From Candidatus Pacearchaeota archaeon (GTDB lineage Archaea; Nanobdellota; Nanobdellia; UBA10117; JAFCGI01), in NCBI GenBank assembly GCA_017608235.1, contig JAFCGI010000001.1, forward strand, positions 127,423 to 191,422: a stretch of DNA of 64,000 bases. The letters are read 5' to 3'. Of this stretch, positions 36,764 to 46,828 are shown one piece after another (the first letter of the stretch is position 1; each line of letters opens with the position of its first letter). The notes under the pieces are model-generated. The model ran no database searches. It was not told the DNA's origin and saw nothing but the letters and a program-made list of their open reading frames with translations. The position numbers and the translations under genes were made by a program.

Positions 36764-38141
36764 GTGAAATTTTATAAGGAAGCACATAAAAATAATAATT
36801 TGCTTCTGTTCTAGTAACTAAGTTATCATACCATCTAAGTTCTAGATATGTGAAAACATATTTGTCTGGAATGATACATTTTCCTTTGTCTATTAATATA
36901 TAATCTTTAGTTTCTTCTTTTTTGTATTTGTCAAACTGGGACATGAATGTTTTATTGAAAGCATATTTTGGTTCTTCTTGATCTTTAAATATGTATATTT
37001 TATGTCCTTTTTCTATGGTTGTATTAAGTTTAAAATCTCTTGGCATGGGATTACAACCTGCTCCAAGATATCTTAATAAAACCCATTCATTTGAACTACA
37101 AGAGCAGTTTCCTAGATCTTGAACTATTTGTTTTTCAACAGAAACATCAGTTAATGGGTGGAAAAATAACATAGCTAAAACAAAGTTTACTATCAGGATT
37201 ATTTTAATTATTTTATTTGTATTGAATTTTTTATTTTCTAGGAAAATACTAGAGTAGTAAGCTATTGGGATTAGCAATGGTAAAAGATATCTAGCAACTT
37301 TGGTAGGCATGTTAAAATAAGATATCAAGGATATTATTAGGAAAAAGATCATTATATAATCATGTTTTGTAAATTTGCTTTTTGCTTTTTTGATCATTCC
37401 CAGGAAAAATAATGGAAGATAGAAATTTGATATTGCTATTAGATCTATAAAACTAAATGGCATGGTTGTGTCTCTTCTTAATGCTACGTTCATTAAATAT
37501 GAATCTATGAAACTAACTAAAGGCATACCTTTTGTTAAATAGTTATGAATGAGCCAAGGAGATATTGTTATTGTGAAGATTGCTAGACTAAGCAGTATTT
37601 TTTTTATTTTTTTGTTAAATATTAACAAAGGAAGGAAGATTAAGTTAGTATATCTTAGTAGCCAAGCTAATCCAAAAAAGAATCCGCTTTTGTTTTTATA
37701 GAGATAAACTAGTGCTAGTTGTAATAATGCTAGAGAGAATAATTCTGTTCCTTGGAGAAGGCCTCCGTTTAAAACAAAAGGAGTTAATTCTAGAATGTAA
37801 AATAAATTTTTATTGATTTTGAATTTATTTGCTAATTTAACTGAAGATATAGCAAATATAGCAGAAACTAATATTATATATAGATATTCTGAGGCTGTCC
37901 AGAACATACCTTTCAAACTTAAGATTCCTAGAAGAAATGGCATTAATGGGCCTCTATACCATTCAAAATATTCTAATGAAGTTCCAAAAAGATATTTTGC
38001 ATTTAAGATGTAAGATGAGAAATCCCATGATAATCCTGTTGTGTGCTGATATAGGAAAAAAATTGTTGAAAGAATGAATCCAAGCAAGATTGTTTTTTCT
38101 CTTAGAACTTTGTTAATGGTTTCTTTAATAGTTAGTTTCAT
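36750..38141 (-). CDS. Polytopic glycosyltransferase (GT39/PMT-ArnT-like)
   Basis: 463 aa, many TMs, early lumenal-loop pattern EWYRGPLMPFLLG, and FGLAWLLRYTNLIFLPLL. Confidence 0.65.
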   Translation of the reverse strand: MKLTIKETINKVLREKTILLGFILSTIFFLYQHTTGLSWDFSSYILNAKYLFGTSLEYFEWYRGPLMPFLLGILSLKGMFWTASEYLYIILVSAIFAISSVKLANKFKINKNLFYILELTPFVLNGGLLQGTELFSLALLQLALVYLYKNKSGFFFGLAWLLRYTNLIFLPLLIFNKKIKKILLSLAIFTITISPWLIHNYLTKGMPLVSFIDSYLMNVALRRDTTMPFSFIDLIAISNFYLPLFFLGMIKKAKSKFTKHDYIMIFFLIISLISYFNMPTKVARYLLPLLIPIAYYSSIFLENKKFNTNKIIKIILIVNFVLAMLFFHPLTDVSVEKQIVQDLGNCSCSSNEWVLLRYLGAGCNPMPRDFKLNTTIEKGHKIYIFKDQEEPKYAFNKTFMSQFDKYKKEETKDYILIDKGKCIIPDKYVFTYLELRWYDNLVTRTEANYYFYVLPYKISLKYL

Positions 38142-38157
38142 TTTAGAGAACTCTAAG

Positions 38158-38541
38158 TTATGTTTTAATTATTAGAAAGCAGCCAGTAGTTATAAGAAAT
38201 ATTCCAACCCATCTTAATAAAGTGACATTTTCTTTTAGGAAAACAAATGCAAATAATGCAGTTAGTATGTAGCCAATACTTACTAAGGGATACATGAAAC
38301 TTATGTCTAGTTTTGAAAGTGCTACCAGCCATAAACCAAGACTTATTATATAGCCTATTAATCCTATAAATATGTAGAAGTTTGTGCCTATGGTAAATAA
38401 TTTAGATGAGAATAAATCTGAAACAGAAAGTTCTCCTACTTGAGTTATGCCTTTTTTCATGCTGACTTGTCCTACTGCTGCGAGAATTACACAAATCATG
38501 ACAAGTACTAATGCAAATGACATTTTCTTTTTGTTTTCCAT
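38158..38541 (-). CDS. EamA/SMR-like four-TM transporter
   Basis: 127 aa; VGQVSMKKGI, SFMYPLVSIGYILTALFAFVFLKENVTLLRWVGIFLITTGCFLI. Confidence 0.8.
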   Translation of the reverse strand: MENKKKMSFALVLVMICVILAAVGQVSMKKGITQVGELSVSDLFSSKLFTIGTNFYIFIGLIGYIISLGLWLVALSKLDISFMYPLVSIGYILTALFAFVFLKENVTLLRWVGIFLITTGCFLIIKT

Positions 38542-38542
38542 T

Positions 38543-39688
38543 TCAAAGCATGGTCTTGATATTCTTATAAAATATAATGTTTATAAGTGTTGTTGCATAT
38601 GCACCTTTTGGGAGATCAAAACTAAGAGTTATTTTCTTTTTATTTTTGTTTAACTCATCTGATTTTGGTTTGGATGCATTTATTTTTGTTTTTATAAATG
38701 CAATTCTTTTATCTCCTTTGCGTGCTAGTTCTGGCATTCTTTTGGATTTGAAATCATCTGGTTTTAGATCAAGAGATTTTAATATTTTAGCGGAGGTTTT
38801 ATTAAGGGTTGCATCAAAACCTGCAAGCTCAATTTCTTTATTAATGAAATCTTTTGGAATATCTTTTTGTGATTCTAATGTAGGCAGAGCAAGTTTTGTG
38901 TCCAGGAATTTGATCTCTGCATAATCTAGATTTTCTTTTATTAATTCTGATAGAGTTAGATTAAATATGTATGATTGTACTGCGCTAACAAATAACATTC
39001 TGATTTTTTTATGTAATGTCCTTATGCTTCCTGCAAAATCTGTTGGAGTTTTTATTAAATGATTTACTATTGATTTTTCTGGGCTTAAGTATGGTGGAAT
39101 TATTTTGATTATCTTTTTCCAAGAACCCCAATTTTCTTTTACAAATTTTGCTGCTTCTTTATTTTTTTCTCCAAGATTTGTCAGGATTTCTTTTGCTGCT
39201 TTTTGAAATGTTCCTTTTAGGATAAGTATGCCTATTTTATGGGAATTTCCAGAACTTCCAAATCTTTGTAGTCCAAAGTAGTTTGGAAATATTATATCTT
39301 GTTTTATTTTTGGAATTTCCTCTGAAGTTAGATCTCTAATTGTTATTTTAAAATTATTTTTTTCATGAGATCCTAGGTTTATCTTTTCATTGCCTTTGCC
39401 AATGACTTTTATTTTTATGTCTTTCAGGTTTATAGATTTTAAGGTTTCAGGGGATACTTTCCATGCGCAGCAAACTTGTTTTGTCAGAGCATTTTTATCT
39501 TTTGTTCCAGAGAAATTGAATCTTTTTCTACTGGTTTTGCAAAGTCTAGCTATTTTTTCTAGAGCCCTGGTTGTGGTCCAGTTTGTTTTTTCAAGCCAGA
39601 AATAAGTATATTCTCCATCTTTCTTGAGCTTTGGTATGTCTATTATTTCTTTTACTATAAAATCTTGAGGGATTTGTTTTATTTTCAT
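38543..39688 (-). CDS. truD: tRNA pseudouridine synthase TruD
   Basis: 381 aa; RFNFSGTKDKNALTKQ, FPNYFGLQRFG motifs. Confidence 0.92.
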   Translation of the reverse strand: MKIKQIPQDFIVKEIIDIPKLKKDGEYTYFWLEKTNWTTTRALEKIARLCKTSRKRFNFSGTKDKNALTKQVCCAWKVSPETLKSINLKDIKIKVIGKGNEKINLGSHEKNNFKITIRDLTSEEIPKIKQDIIFPNYFGLQRFGSSGNSHKIGILILKGTFQKAAKEILTNLGEKNKEAAKFVKENWGSWKKIIKIIPPYLSPEKSIVNHLIKTPTDFAGSIRTLHKKIRMLFVSAVQSYIFNLTLSELIKENLDYAEIKFLDTKLALPTLESQKDIPKDFINKEIELAGFDATLNKTSAKILKSLDLKPDDFKSKRMPELARKGDKRIAFIKTKINASKPKSDELNKNKKKITLSFDLPKGAYATTLINIIFYKNIKTML

Positions 39689-40131
39689 TTTATTCCCAAG
39701 AGAATTCCTTGTGTACTTAAGAATACTATGGTTAGTGCGATTACTATGCCTAGGGTTATTATGAAAAATGATTTTTTTCTGTTTAAATCAAGAACACTAG
39801 CTAGTATGGCTCCTGTGTAAGCTCCTGTTCCTGGGAGAGGTATGGCTACAAATGTTAGTAGTGCTAGTTCTTCATATAATTCAAAACGCTCTTTATTTTT
39901 TTCAATCAGGCTAGAGATTCTCTTGCCAAGAATTCTATGAGTTAGCTGCATAAAATGCGTTTGTTTTAATATAGAAAATAAAATTGGAATTATTGTAATG
40001 TTAGCAACTAATGAAATTGTGAAGATATAATAAGGATTTAGCCCTGTACTTAAACCATATATTATAGCACCTCTACCTTCAGATATAGGCATTAGTCCTA
40101 GTAGGGTTGTTATTATATAAGGATTTAACAT
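39685..40131 (-). CDS. Small multi-drug export protein family (COG2426-like)
   Basis: 148 aa; MPISEGRGAIIYGLSTGLNP..., PLPGTGAYTGAILASVLDLNRKKSF. Confidence 0.8.
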   Translation of the reverse strand: MLNPYIITTLLGLMPISEGRGAIIYGLSTGLNPYYIFTISLVANITIIPILFSILKQTHFMQLTHRILGKRISSLIEKNKERFELYEELALLTFVAIPLPGTGAYTGAILASVLDLNRKKSFFIITLGIVIALTIVFLSTQGILLGIK

Positions 40132-40222
40132 GATTTATTCTTTTTTTATTGAGTTTTAAATGTTATGTTATTTTATTTATTAGTAGAAAAGATTTATTAG
40201 TTAGTATTTTCTTGATTTTTGT

Positions 40223-40633
40223 ATGATTGGCGGCACTCTTAGGCATGTTAAAGGTTTATTTAACAAAGAAGATTTTACTTTAGGCTTATTTAGTGGGATA
40301 GTTATTGGGGGAAAATGGAGTGCTACAGCAAGTAATGACTTTAAAAGATTTTTTTTGAATGGTAAGTTAGCGAACAGGAACATACCTATTCCTAAGGACA
40401 TGAATTGGATAGATTTTAATTATGATTCAAATATTTCTAGATTTCATACATATATTTTTTCTTTTAGAGGTTATGCTTTTGTTATGGATTTGGAATCTAA
40501 TAATGGTACTTGGGTTAATAGAGAAAGATTAAGTCCTTGGCAGCCAGTAAAATTAAAAAATGGTGATGAGATTTTAGTGCAAGGAGAAAAGGATTATATT
40601 TTCAAGTATAAGCAACATAATGTTAAATTATAA
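40223..40633 (+). CDS. FHA-domain-like protein
   Basis: ISRFHTYIFSFRGYAFVMDLESNNGTWVNRERLSPWQPVKLKNGDEILVQ. Confidence 0.8.
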   Translation: MIGGTLRHVKGLFNKEDFTLGLFSGIVIGGKWSATASNDFKRFFLNGKLANRNIPIPKDMNWIDFNYDSNISRFHTYIFSFRGYAFVMDLESNNGTWVNRERLSPWQPVKLKNGDEILVQGEKDYIFKYKQHNVKL

Positions 40634-40673
40634 AATCAAAGTATTTATAAAGACGTTTTCTTAAAAAATAATT

Positions 40674-40835
40674 ATGGATAAAGAGAAATGTATTTCATGT
40701 GCTAAGATAATAGCTAATGATATTAGCTCTGTAAAATTAAAATGCCCTAATTGTGGGGAGATCATAATTAGATGCAGTGCTTGCAGATCAAAAGGTACTG
40801 AATATAAATGCAAGTGTGGGTTTGTTGGTCCTTAG
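40674..40835 (+). CDS. Small archaeal zinc-ribbon protein (upstream of EF-1beta)
   Basis: 53 aa from ATG at 40674: MDKEKCISCAKIIANDISSVKLKCPNCGEIIIRCSACRSKGTEYKCKCGFVGP; four CxxC-type pairs. Confidence 0.85.
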   Translation: MDKEKCISCAKIIANDISSVKLKCPNCGEIIIRCSACRSKGTEYKCKCGFVGP

Positions 40836-40838
40836 AGA

Positions 40839-41117
40839 ATGGCAAATGTTTATTTTAAGTTAAAGGTAATGCCTGAAAGTGTTGAAGTAAATTTAGCAGA
40901 TCTTAAAGGTAAATGTAGAAAAGTTATAGAAGAATATGGTGCTATAATAAGTGGAGAAATTCAGGAGGAGCCTATTGCATTTGGTTTGGTTGCAATAATA
41001 ATTACAGGTATGATTGATGAATCTAAAGGAAGCTTAGATCCTCTTGAAGATAGATTAAAGAAGTTAGAAGAAGTTACTAATGCTGAAGTGATTGATGTTA
41101 GAAGAGGTATTGGGTAG
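40839..41117 (+). CDS. ef1b: Archaeal translation elongation factor EF-1beta
   Basis: 92 aa; VYFKLKVMPESVEVNLADLKGKCRK...EEPIAFGLVAIIITGMIDESKGSLDPLEDRL. Confidence 0.9.
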   Translation: MANVYFKLKVMPESVEVNLADLKGKCRKVIEEYGAIISGEIQEEPIAFGLVAIIITGMIDESKGSLDPLEDRLKKLEEVTNAEVIDVRRGIG

Positions 41118-41208
41118 ATTTCTGAGATTTTAAAAGTTCTTGTTTTTATTGTATAGTGTAGAAAACATGATCGAAAGATTTTTATAATGAGATAAGCAGC
41201 TGAGGTTT

Positions 41209-41589
41209 ATGAAGATAATATACTTGAAGAAGATTGGGGAAGGCATTTATAAGCCGGAAAAGCTTGCAGAAATCCAAAGCATAACACAAGTAAAGGGTGT
41301 TAAAAATGCTAAGGGAATGCTTAATAAACCTAAGAATTTTGTTTTAGCTGCAAGAATGGCTGATGGAACATATCATAGAGTTAGTAGTGAAGTAGCTAAT
41401 ATTCTAAAGAAGAAGAAAGATATGATTTCCAAAGGTGTGGGATTGAGTGGAATAGCTAATGAAATTTCTGGAGTGGGCATGAGTCCAATACAAAGATTTT
41501 TGATTTATGATCCTAAGAAAGATTCAGAAGCATATCTGCTAGGTGAGATTACAGAAGCTATACATAAATTAGCAGATTTTGTTAAATAA
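41209..41589 (+). CDS. Hypothetical protein
   Basis: 126 aa ORF with TATA-like TTTTTATAATG ~30 nt upstream. Confidence 0.5.
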   Translation: MKIIYLKKIGEGIYKPEKLAEIQSITQVKGVKNAKGMLNKPKNFVLAARMADGTYHRVSSEVANILKKKKDMISKGVGLSGIANEISGVGMSPIQRFLIYDPKKDSEAYLLGEITEAIHKLADFVK

Positions 41590-41636
41590 ATATTTAAATA
41601 GAAAGTTATTTCTTTGATTATTGTTTTGGTTTAGAA

Positions 41637-42647
41637 ATGGGAGTTACTAATTTAGGAGCACTTGTACTAAAGAAGGAAATAAGTTTAGCTGAACTGAGGA
41701 ATAAAAAAATAGCATTTGATGCATTTAATATTCTTTATCAGTTTCTTGCAGCTATAAGGCAGAGAGATGGAACTCTGTTGAAAGATTCCAAGGGGAGAAT
41801 TACTAGTCATCTGAGTGGATTGTTTTATAGGACAATTAATATTCTTGAAGCTGGAGTGAAGCCTTGTTTTGTTTTTGATGGCAAGCCCTCTGAGTTTAAG
41901 GCTGAGGTTCATGAATCTCGTAGGCAGATTAGAGAGAAAGCTGTAGAGGCGCAAAAGAAAGCTATTAAGGCTGGAGACTTAGAACTTGCAAGAAAGTTTG
42001 CTCAGCAAACATCCAGGCTTACTGGAGAGATGGTTCAGGAAACTAAAGAACTTTTGGATGCTCTTGGCTTGCCCTGGGTGCAAGCGTTAGCAGATGGAGA
42101 GGCTCAAGCTGCATATATGTGTGCCAAGAAGCAAGTATATAGTGTTGCTTCTCAGGATTTAGATAGTTTGTTGTTTGGAGCAATTAAGCTTGTTAGAAAC
42201 TTAACAGTATCTGAACGTAAGAAATTACCTGGAAGGAAAGAATATGTTAAAATGAAACCAGAGATTATTGATTTAGATGAGACCCTTAATAATTTAGGGA
42301 TTGATAGGAAATCTTTGGTAAGAATTGCAATATTGATTGGAACAGATTATAATTCAGGAATTAAAGGAATAGGACCAAAGACTGCATTAAAGATTGTTAA
42401 AGAAGGCAATTTTGAAGTTTATGCAAAAGATATTCCTTATTGGAAACAAGTTGAGCAGATATTCTTAAAGCCTGCTATCACTAAAGATTATAGTCTTAAA
42501 TGGAGGAAGATAGATGAAAATAAAGTTAAAGAAATTCTTTCTGAGAGGCATGAGTTTTCTGAAAAGAGAGTAGAGTCTACACTAAAGAGGTTAACAAAAG
42601 CAAAAAAGCAGGGTGATCAGTCTACACTTGGTGGATTTGTTAAATAA
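41637..42647 (+). CDS. fen: Flap endonuclease 1
   Basis: 336 aa; MGVTNLGALV, FVFDGKPSEFK, SQDLDSLLFG, GTDYNSGIKGIGPKTALKI, QSTLGGFVK PIP-box. Confidence 0.97.
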   Translation: MGVTNLGALVLKKEISLAELRNKKIAFDAFNILYQFLAAIRQRDGTLLKDSKGRITSHLSGLFYRTINILEAGVKPCFVFDGKPSEFKAEVHESRRQIREKAVEAQKKAIKAGDLELARKFAQQTSRLTGEMVQETKELLDALGLPWVQALADGEAQAAYMCAKKQVYSVASQDLDSLLFGAIKLVRNLTVSERKKLPGRKEYVKMKPEIIDLDETLNNLGIDRKSLVRIAILIGTDYNSGIKGIGPKTALKIVKEGNFEVYAKDIPYWKQVEQIFLKPAITKDYSLKWRKIDENKVKEILSERHEFSEKRVESTLKRLTKAKKQGDQSTLGGFVK

Positions 42648-42774
42648 AGTCAAATAATAAGATTTTTAAAAATTTTTTTTTAAAAAATAGGAAGATATTA
42701 TATTTCTAGAGGATTTTAATTTAGTTTTTTAGAGGATTTTAATTTGATTGGGAGAAATCTTTAATAAGCACTAA

Positions 42775-43899
42775 TTAGTCTCTGAGCATGAATTTTTCTA
42801 TTTGGGATTTTGCCTTGATTCTGGCTTTTTGATGTTTCTTTAGGAAATTGTTGATTACTTTGGTTGTGATTTCTTTTAGTTCTGAGGTTAGCATTGCTCC
42901 AGTTCTATAGTCATAGTATATTTTTTGAAGTTTTTTATCATTGTCCAAGAAAAAACTTAGATATTGATAACAAATATCTATTTCAGGATTTCCTCCTTTT
43001 TCTTTATGTTCCTGTATTGTTGGTTGTCCACCAGAGAATGCATATTTTTTTATTTTTCTTTCTACTTCCTCTGGATATTCTATTGTGAAGATTGTATTTG
43101 TAGATTGCATGTCTGAGGCAGACATTTTTCCGGAGCCAGTTAATGGCGGCAGAAATCTACATTGTATTGATGCTGGTTTGTACCATCCAAGTTTAGGCAT
43201 TATGTCCCTAGATATTTTGAAATGAGGATCTTGATCTACTGCATGAGGTATTAAGCAGGGAATGTTTTTTTCTTTTAATATTGATGGCAGGACTGCTGGA
43301 ACAGATTGCATTGCAGTATAAAATATTGTACCTATGTTATTTTCTGGTTTAAGACCGAAAACTGCTTTGACTGTTGAGAAAGTGATTTTTTTGGATATTT
43401 TTAATGCGATAGGATACATTGTTTTTGCATATTCTGTATTTAAAAAAATCTTAGTTTTCTTTGGTTTGAATCCTAGGGCTATTATATCCAAGATATTTTC
43501 GTAAGCATAGTGGTTTGTATCATCTAAGGTTAGATTTGTTTTGAAAAGGAATTTTTCATCATCTGGAATTTGAAACCAGAGTTCTGTGTTGAATTTGTCT
43601 TGGAGCCACTTTGTGAATATCCAAGGGATAATATGTCCTAAATGAGTATGCCCTGAAGGTGCTCTTCCTGTGTAAAGAAAGAATTTATTTTTCTTTTCAT
43701 ACTGATCTAAAATCCAGTTCATATCCCTATGTGCAAAGAAAATTTTTCTTTTTAGGTAAAAGTGCAGGTCTTTTGTTTGTTTTTTTATTCTTTCAAGCAA
43801 AGTATTATCGATTTTTTGGATTCCAAATTTCTTGATTAATCTATTATAATTAATATCACCAGAAACTTCCCAAGGTGTTACAACAAAGTCTTTAGCCAT
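42775..43899 (-). CDS. trpS: Tryptophanyl-tRNA synthetase (archaeal/eukaryal type)
   Basis: 374 aa; YTGRAPSGHTHLGHIIPW, GSGKMSASD motifs. Confidence 0.95.
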   Translation of the reverse strand: MAKDFVVTPWEVSGDINYNRLIKKFGIQKIDNTLLERIKKQTKDLHFYLKRKIFFAHRDMNWILDQYEKKNKFFLYTGRAPSGHTHLGHIIPWIFTKWLQDKFNTELWFQIPDDEKFLFKTNLTLDDTNHYAYENILDIIALGFKPKKTKIFLNTEYAKTMYPIALKISKKITFSTVKAVFGLKPENNIGTIFYTAMQSVPAVLPSILKEKNIPCLIPHAVDQDPHFKISRDIMPKLGWYKPASIQCRFLPPLTGSGKMSASDMQSTNTIFTIEYPEEVERKIKKYAFSGGQPTIQEHKEKGGNPEIDICYQYLSFFLDNDKKLQKIYYDYRTGAMLTSELKEITTKVINNFLKKHQKARIKAKSQIEKFMLRD

Positions 43900-43972
43900 T
43901 TTTATTATTGTTATTTATTAATACTATATTTTTTGTTTTATTAAGATTTTTGGATTTGTTAGAATTTTTATA

Positions 43973-44104
43973 TTACTTTAAAATTTGTTTAATTTTATTA
44001 ATGAATTCTTTAGCAGAATTTAGAGCCATATATGCATCTTCTTTTTTAGCTGAAGGGAGGATTTTCTTAAGCAGACCTTTTTCAAAGCAATCTTTTATTT
44101 TCAT
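43973..44104 (-). pseudogene. Truncated HEPN-like partner fragment
   Basis: 43 aa MKIKDCFEKGLLKKILPSAKKEDAYMALNSAKEFINKIKQILK* directly after the nucleotidyltransferase remnant; resembles the start of HEPN partners. Confidence 0.4.
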
Positions 44105-44113
44105 ATTAGTTTT

Positions 44114-44520
44114 TCATATTAGTTCTCCTCCAAATAATAAAATATGATTTCTAATTATATTTGTATAGAAAGAATCTTCTTTTTTTGCTAATTTTTGCCA
44201 GTCTGCAAGACTTAGTACTGTTATGTTGATGTCTATTTTAAGTTTTATACTTAATTTATTTATGATACCTCAAATTTTTTTATTTAAGGGACTTATTACC
44301 AAGAGATCTAGATCACTTTTAGTATCATAACTTCTATTTGTGAAACTGCCATATACTGCTAAAGATAGAATTGAATTATCTATGGTTTTAATTTGATCTA
44401 TAATTTTTAGATCTTTTAATTTTGCTAGAAAATATGTGATCTTTAATTTTTTAATAAAAAGTTCTGTGTTTTTTAATGAATAAAAATGAGCATTGCCATA
44501 ACCTATTTTATTTGAATAAC
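44114..44520 (-). pseudogene. MNT-type nucleotidyltransferase remnant with in-frame TGA
   Basis: Minus-strand reading SNKIGYGNAHFYSLKNTELFIKKL...SILSLAVYGSFTNRSYDTKSDLDLLVISPLNKKI*GIINKLSIKLKIDINITVLSLADWQKL...FYTNIIRNHILLFGGELI*. Confidence 0.7.
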
Positions 44521-44594
44521 TTTAAGTATACCATAATATATTATATAATACGATAGTATTATTTGTAATACTTTCTTTTATTGAATAAAAAATA

Positions 44595-45638
44595 TTAGCC
44601 AAGTACTTCTATATCAAAACAGTACCTATAAATTTCAGGTCCATATGTGCCGGTTTTTACTATTTTTAGAATTTTTATTTTCTTTTTAGCTTCTTTTGCC
44701 TGCTCTTTGATGAAATATTTTTTATCTTTAAGTTCAGTTTCTTTGCAGATCTGGTAAAAATGAATAATTGTATTTTTCTTTGATTTTGAGAATGCCAGGT
44801 CTAGATATTCTTGAGCTAAGTGAGGAAGTATCATTATGATCCTATCAAATTCTTGTTTGAGTTTTGGAACTTCTTTTTTAACATCTCCTTTTATTGGAAT
44901 TACTTGATATTTAGCTTTGTTTGGTCCAAGGTTTTCTTTCATGTATTTTATTGCATCTGGATTTAGTTCTATAGCCCAGATTTTTGCTGAACGTTGCTTG
45001 TTTAGTATTGTGAATGCAAAAGGTCCAATTCCTGCAAACATAACAAGGATTTTTTCTTTTGGTTTAACTTGTGAAGCAATTCTTAGTCTTTCTGTTCCAA
45101 GTCTAGGTGAGAAGTATACTTTGTTAAGATCTAGATGAAGTATTATACCTGCTTCTTTATGTATTGTTTCTGTTCTTTTTCCTATAATAGGAATTATTTT
45201 TCTTATTCTGTATTTTCCTGAGACTGTTGAAGCTTTCTTTGCTACAACATTTATTCCGGGAAGATTTCTTTTCAATGCCCAAGCTATGGATTTTTCAAGT
45301 TTTTCGAGTTCTGGTGGGATTTCTAGAATTGCAATATCGCCGACAATATCAAAACTTCTTTTTATGTTTTTTAATTCTTTGTCTGGAATTACTCCTTTAA
45401 GCATGTTTTTTAGATTGCCTATGGATTTAGATTCAAATTTTTGAAGATTTCGTTCTTCTATGCTTACACTGGGAAATTCCTTTAGAATTTCTGAGGTTTT
45501 TGCTTTTGAAGTTAAAGGGAATAGAATGTATGTAGCGCCTTTTCCTAGTGTGTATTCTCTTGAAAGATAGTTTTTTTTAATTAAGAATTTTTTTAATTTT
45601 TCAGCTAGTCTTTTTGATGCTTTTATGGTTTTAGTCAT
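44595..45638 (-). CDS. Trm5/Taw-family class I SAM tRNA methyltransferase
   Basis: 347 aa; VMFAGIGPFAFTILNKQRSAKIWAIELNPDAIKYMKENL and N-terminal Trm5-like region. Confidence 0.85.
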   Translation of the reverse strand: MTKTIKASKRLAEKLKKFLIKKNYLSREYTLGKGATYILFPLTSKAKTSEILKEFPSVSIEERNLQKFESKSIGNLKNMLKGVIPDKELKNIKRSFDIVGDIAILEIPPELEKLEKSIAWALKRNLPGINVVAKKASTVSGKYRIRKIIPIIGKRTETIHKEAGIILHLDLNKVYFSPRLGTERLRIASQVKPKEKILVMFAGIGPFAFTILNKQRSAKIWAIELNPDAIKYMKENLGPNKAKYQVIPIKGDVKKEVPKLKQEFDRIIMILPHLAQEYLDLAFSKSKKNTIIHFYQICKETELKDKKYFIKEQAKEAKKKIKILKIVKTGTYGPEIYRYCFDIEVLG

Positions 45639-45643
45639 GAGAA

Positions 45644-45952
45644 TTATTTATTTCTTTTTTTGTTGTATTCTGCTTGCTTTTTTCTATGATATGAGCAGAA
45701 TGTTAGGCCTTTGAGTGCTTTTCTTTTACATCTAACACAAATTCCTATTTTCTTATGATCTTTATATTTGGACCTTCGCTCTTTGTTCAGGCGAGTTTTA
45801 TTGAGATGATAAAATTTCTGAAAACGATTTTCAAATTTCTTAGAAGTTTTCTTGATTGTTTTCTTTTTTGCTTTGGTTTTTCTAGTTTTCCTTTTGATTT
45901 TTAGCTTTGATGTTCTTGGAGCTTTTCGTTTGAATAGATTTAGTAATGGCAT
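45644..45952 (-). CDS. Basic small zinc-finger-like protein
   Basis: 102 aa, K/R-rich with CVRCKRKALKGLTFCSYHRKK. Confidence 0.6.
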   Translation of the reverse strand: MPLLNLFKRKAPRTSKLKIKRKTRKTKAKKKTIKKTSKKFENRFQKFYHLNKTRLNKERRSKYKDHKKIGICVRCKRKALKGLTFCSYHRKKQAEYNKKRNK

Positions 45953-45989
45953 AGTAAGCTTTTTTAAGGTACTTAGGTTTATAAGTTTT

Positions 45990-46739
45990 ATGTTATACTT
46001 GATTGGTCTAGGATCTGATTACAAAGATTTGAGTGTTAAGGCGTTGGATGCTATTAAAAGGTGTAAAGAAGTATATATAGAGGGATATACTTCTGTGCTT
46101 ACATATTCTTTGGCTAAGCTTGAAAAATTAGTTGGGAAGAAAATTAAAGTATTGGATAGAGCTGAGGTTGAAGAGCAAAAAGAATTTTTTAAGAATGCTA
46201 AGAAATTTAATATAGCATTGCTGATTATTGGTGACCCTTTGTCTGCAACAACACATTTTGATATTATTTCTGATGCTAAAAATCTTGAGATTAAAACAAA
46301 AGTGATTCATAGTATTTCAATATTTACTTTAGCTGCGAGAACAGGACTGTTTTTGTATAAGTTTGGAAAGACTGCTAGTGTTCCATTCCCTCAAGAAAAT
46401 TTCAGGGTAGAGAGCTTTTATGATGTTATTTTAGATAATCAGAAGATAAAAGCACATAGCTTGCTTCTTTTGGATTTGAATCCTAGAGAGAAGAAATTTC
46501 TTAGTATAAGAGAAGCTATAGATCTCCTGCTTGATATAGCTAAAAAGAGAAAAGATACTAAGATTTCCAGGAGTACAGGGATGATTGGATGTGCAAGACT
46601 TGGAACTGATAATGAAAAAATTGTTTTTGGAAAAGCATCCAAGCTTCAAGAAAAGAATTTTGGAAAACCTCCTTATTGTTTGATTATTCCAAGTGAATTA
46701 AATTTTATGGAAGAAGAATTTTTGAAGAGATTTGTTTAA
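45990..46739 (+). CDS. dphB: Diphthine synthase
   Basis: From ATG at 45990: MLYLIGLGSDYKDLSVKALDAIKRCKEVYIEGYTS...IGDPLSATTHFDI. The longer ORF from 45852 overlaps the opposite-strand gene and lacks homologous sequence. Confidence 0.92.
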   Translation: MLYLIGLGSDYKDLSVKALDAIKRCKEVYIEGYTSVLTYSLAKLEKLVGKKIKVLDRAEVEEQKEFFKNAKKFNIALLIIGDPLSATTHFDIISDAKNLEIKTKVIHSISIFTLAARTGLFLYKFGKTASVPFPQENFRVESFYDVILDNQKIKAHSLLLLDLNPREKKFLSIREAIDLLLDIAKKRKDTKISRSTGMIGCARLGTDNEKIVFGKASKLQEKNFGKPPYCLIIPSELNFMEEEFLKRFV

Positions 46740-46828
46740 AGCATAAGCTTTATAATATTGTAAATATATAAAGAATATTAGTAATATTATGCTATAATAT
46801 TAGCATAATAGTTTGAAAAGAGGAAAGA

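Noticed and set aside
44114-44520. TGA reassigned to Trp (genetic code change)
   Set aside because: Several neighbouring intact genes terminate at TGA and use TGG for Trp; a pseudogene is the simpler explanation
45852-45989. N-terminal extension of the dphB ORF
   Set aside because: The conserved diphthine synthase N-terminus begins at the internal ATG at 45990; the extension is antisense to the zinc-finger gene
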